Shown here one piece after another: positions 63,808-64,000 of a DNA stretch of 64,000 nucleotides. Numbering within the stretch: position 1 is the first letter of the stretch; every line of letters begins with the position of its first letter. The notes under the pieces are model-generated. The model did not search any database. It had not been told where the DNA came from and saw only the letters and a list, made by a program, of their open reading frames with translations. The DNA is from Tomocerus qinae (lineage: Eukaryota; Arthropoda; Collembola; Entomobryomorpha; Tomoceridae): the NCBI GenBank assembly GCA_020055645.1, contig CM034548.1, positions 24,726,201 to 24,790,200 of the forward strand, written 5' to 3'. Both the position numbers and the translations under genes were made by a program.

Positions 63808-64000
63808 GTAAATCTGAGATTCTTACCAGAAAGTCAGGTACTAAAATAGTTTTCAAACAAGAGTGCCATACTTTGGGTTAACACTGTATTATTGAAACAT
63901 TGAACTTTTAAGTCTTCCTAATACTTCAAAATTCTATTCATTCTCACTCACTACTCTTTCCAAATTCATTTTTGCTCCGTCAATAACCCCGGGGAAAACT
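63808..64000. other. Right edge, nothing recognised
   Basis: Short stretch to the window edge with no recognisable feature. Confidence 0.3.

Overview
The window is AT-rich (roughly two thirds A+T by eye) animal DNA with low gene density. It has GT-AG introns from 63 bp to several kb and AATAAA/ATTAAA poly(A) signals, and TCAGT-type initiator motifs that are typical of arthropods. A neuropeptide F (NPF) precursor is present. Together these suggest an arthropod, but I cannot place the order from sequence alone. No tRNA, rRNA, CRISPR array or retroelement reverse transcriptase was seen.

Layout. (1) 1-5.9 kb, minus strand: the 5' part of a type I diacylglycerol kinase, with five coding exons; the kinase part lies beyond the left edge. 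(2) 5.9-20.2 kb: no recognisable protein gene. It holds a TATA plus initiator promoter at 9.7 kb, a TATA box at 12.19 kb, a nested inverted-repeat element at 14 kb, a clear hAT-type MITE with an 8-bp target duplication (14,930-15,341) and a 28-bp minisatellite (17.95 kb). (3) 20.2-21.05 kb, minus strand: a complete two-exon CDS for an NPF precursor, predicted to yield a peptide ending in RSRY-amide. Its intron carries a Tc1/mariner-type MITE only 13 nt from the splice donor. (4) 21-38 kb: mostly gene-free, rich in inverted repeats and short-period (about 10 bp) tandem repeats, plus a 133-141 bp tandem repeat at 37 kb. (5) 38.56-39.2 kb, plus strand: complete SEC61 gamma (68 aa, three coding exons). 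(6) 41.3-48.1 kb, plus strand: complete nine-exon medium-chain dehydrogenase/reductase (426 aa) that has lost zinc-binding features and carries a Ser-rich insertion. (7) 49-60 kb, minus strand: several exons with matching splice phases from one or more genes that I could not identify (49.1-49.8 kb, 50.4-50.75 kb, 54.6 kb, 58.8-59.95 kb). (8) 55.4-58.5 and 60-64 kb: strand-asymmetric regions that look like promoters and noncoding 5' exons with strong plus-strand splice donors and no recognised coding sequence.

The recognised genes have unrelated jobs: lipid second messenger signalling, feeding neuropeptide, ER translocon, oxidoreductase. Nothing suggests a cluster. The most notable items are the unusual NPF terminus with a MITE beside its splice donor, the zinc-less MDR protein, the hAT MITE with phased 10-bp arrays, and the unidentified minus-strand gene assembled at 58.8-59.95 kb.
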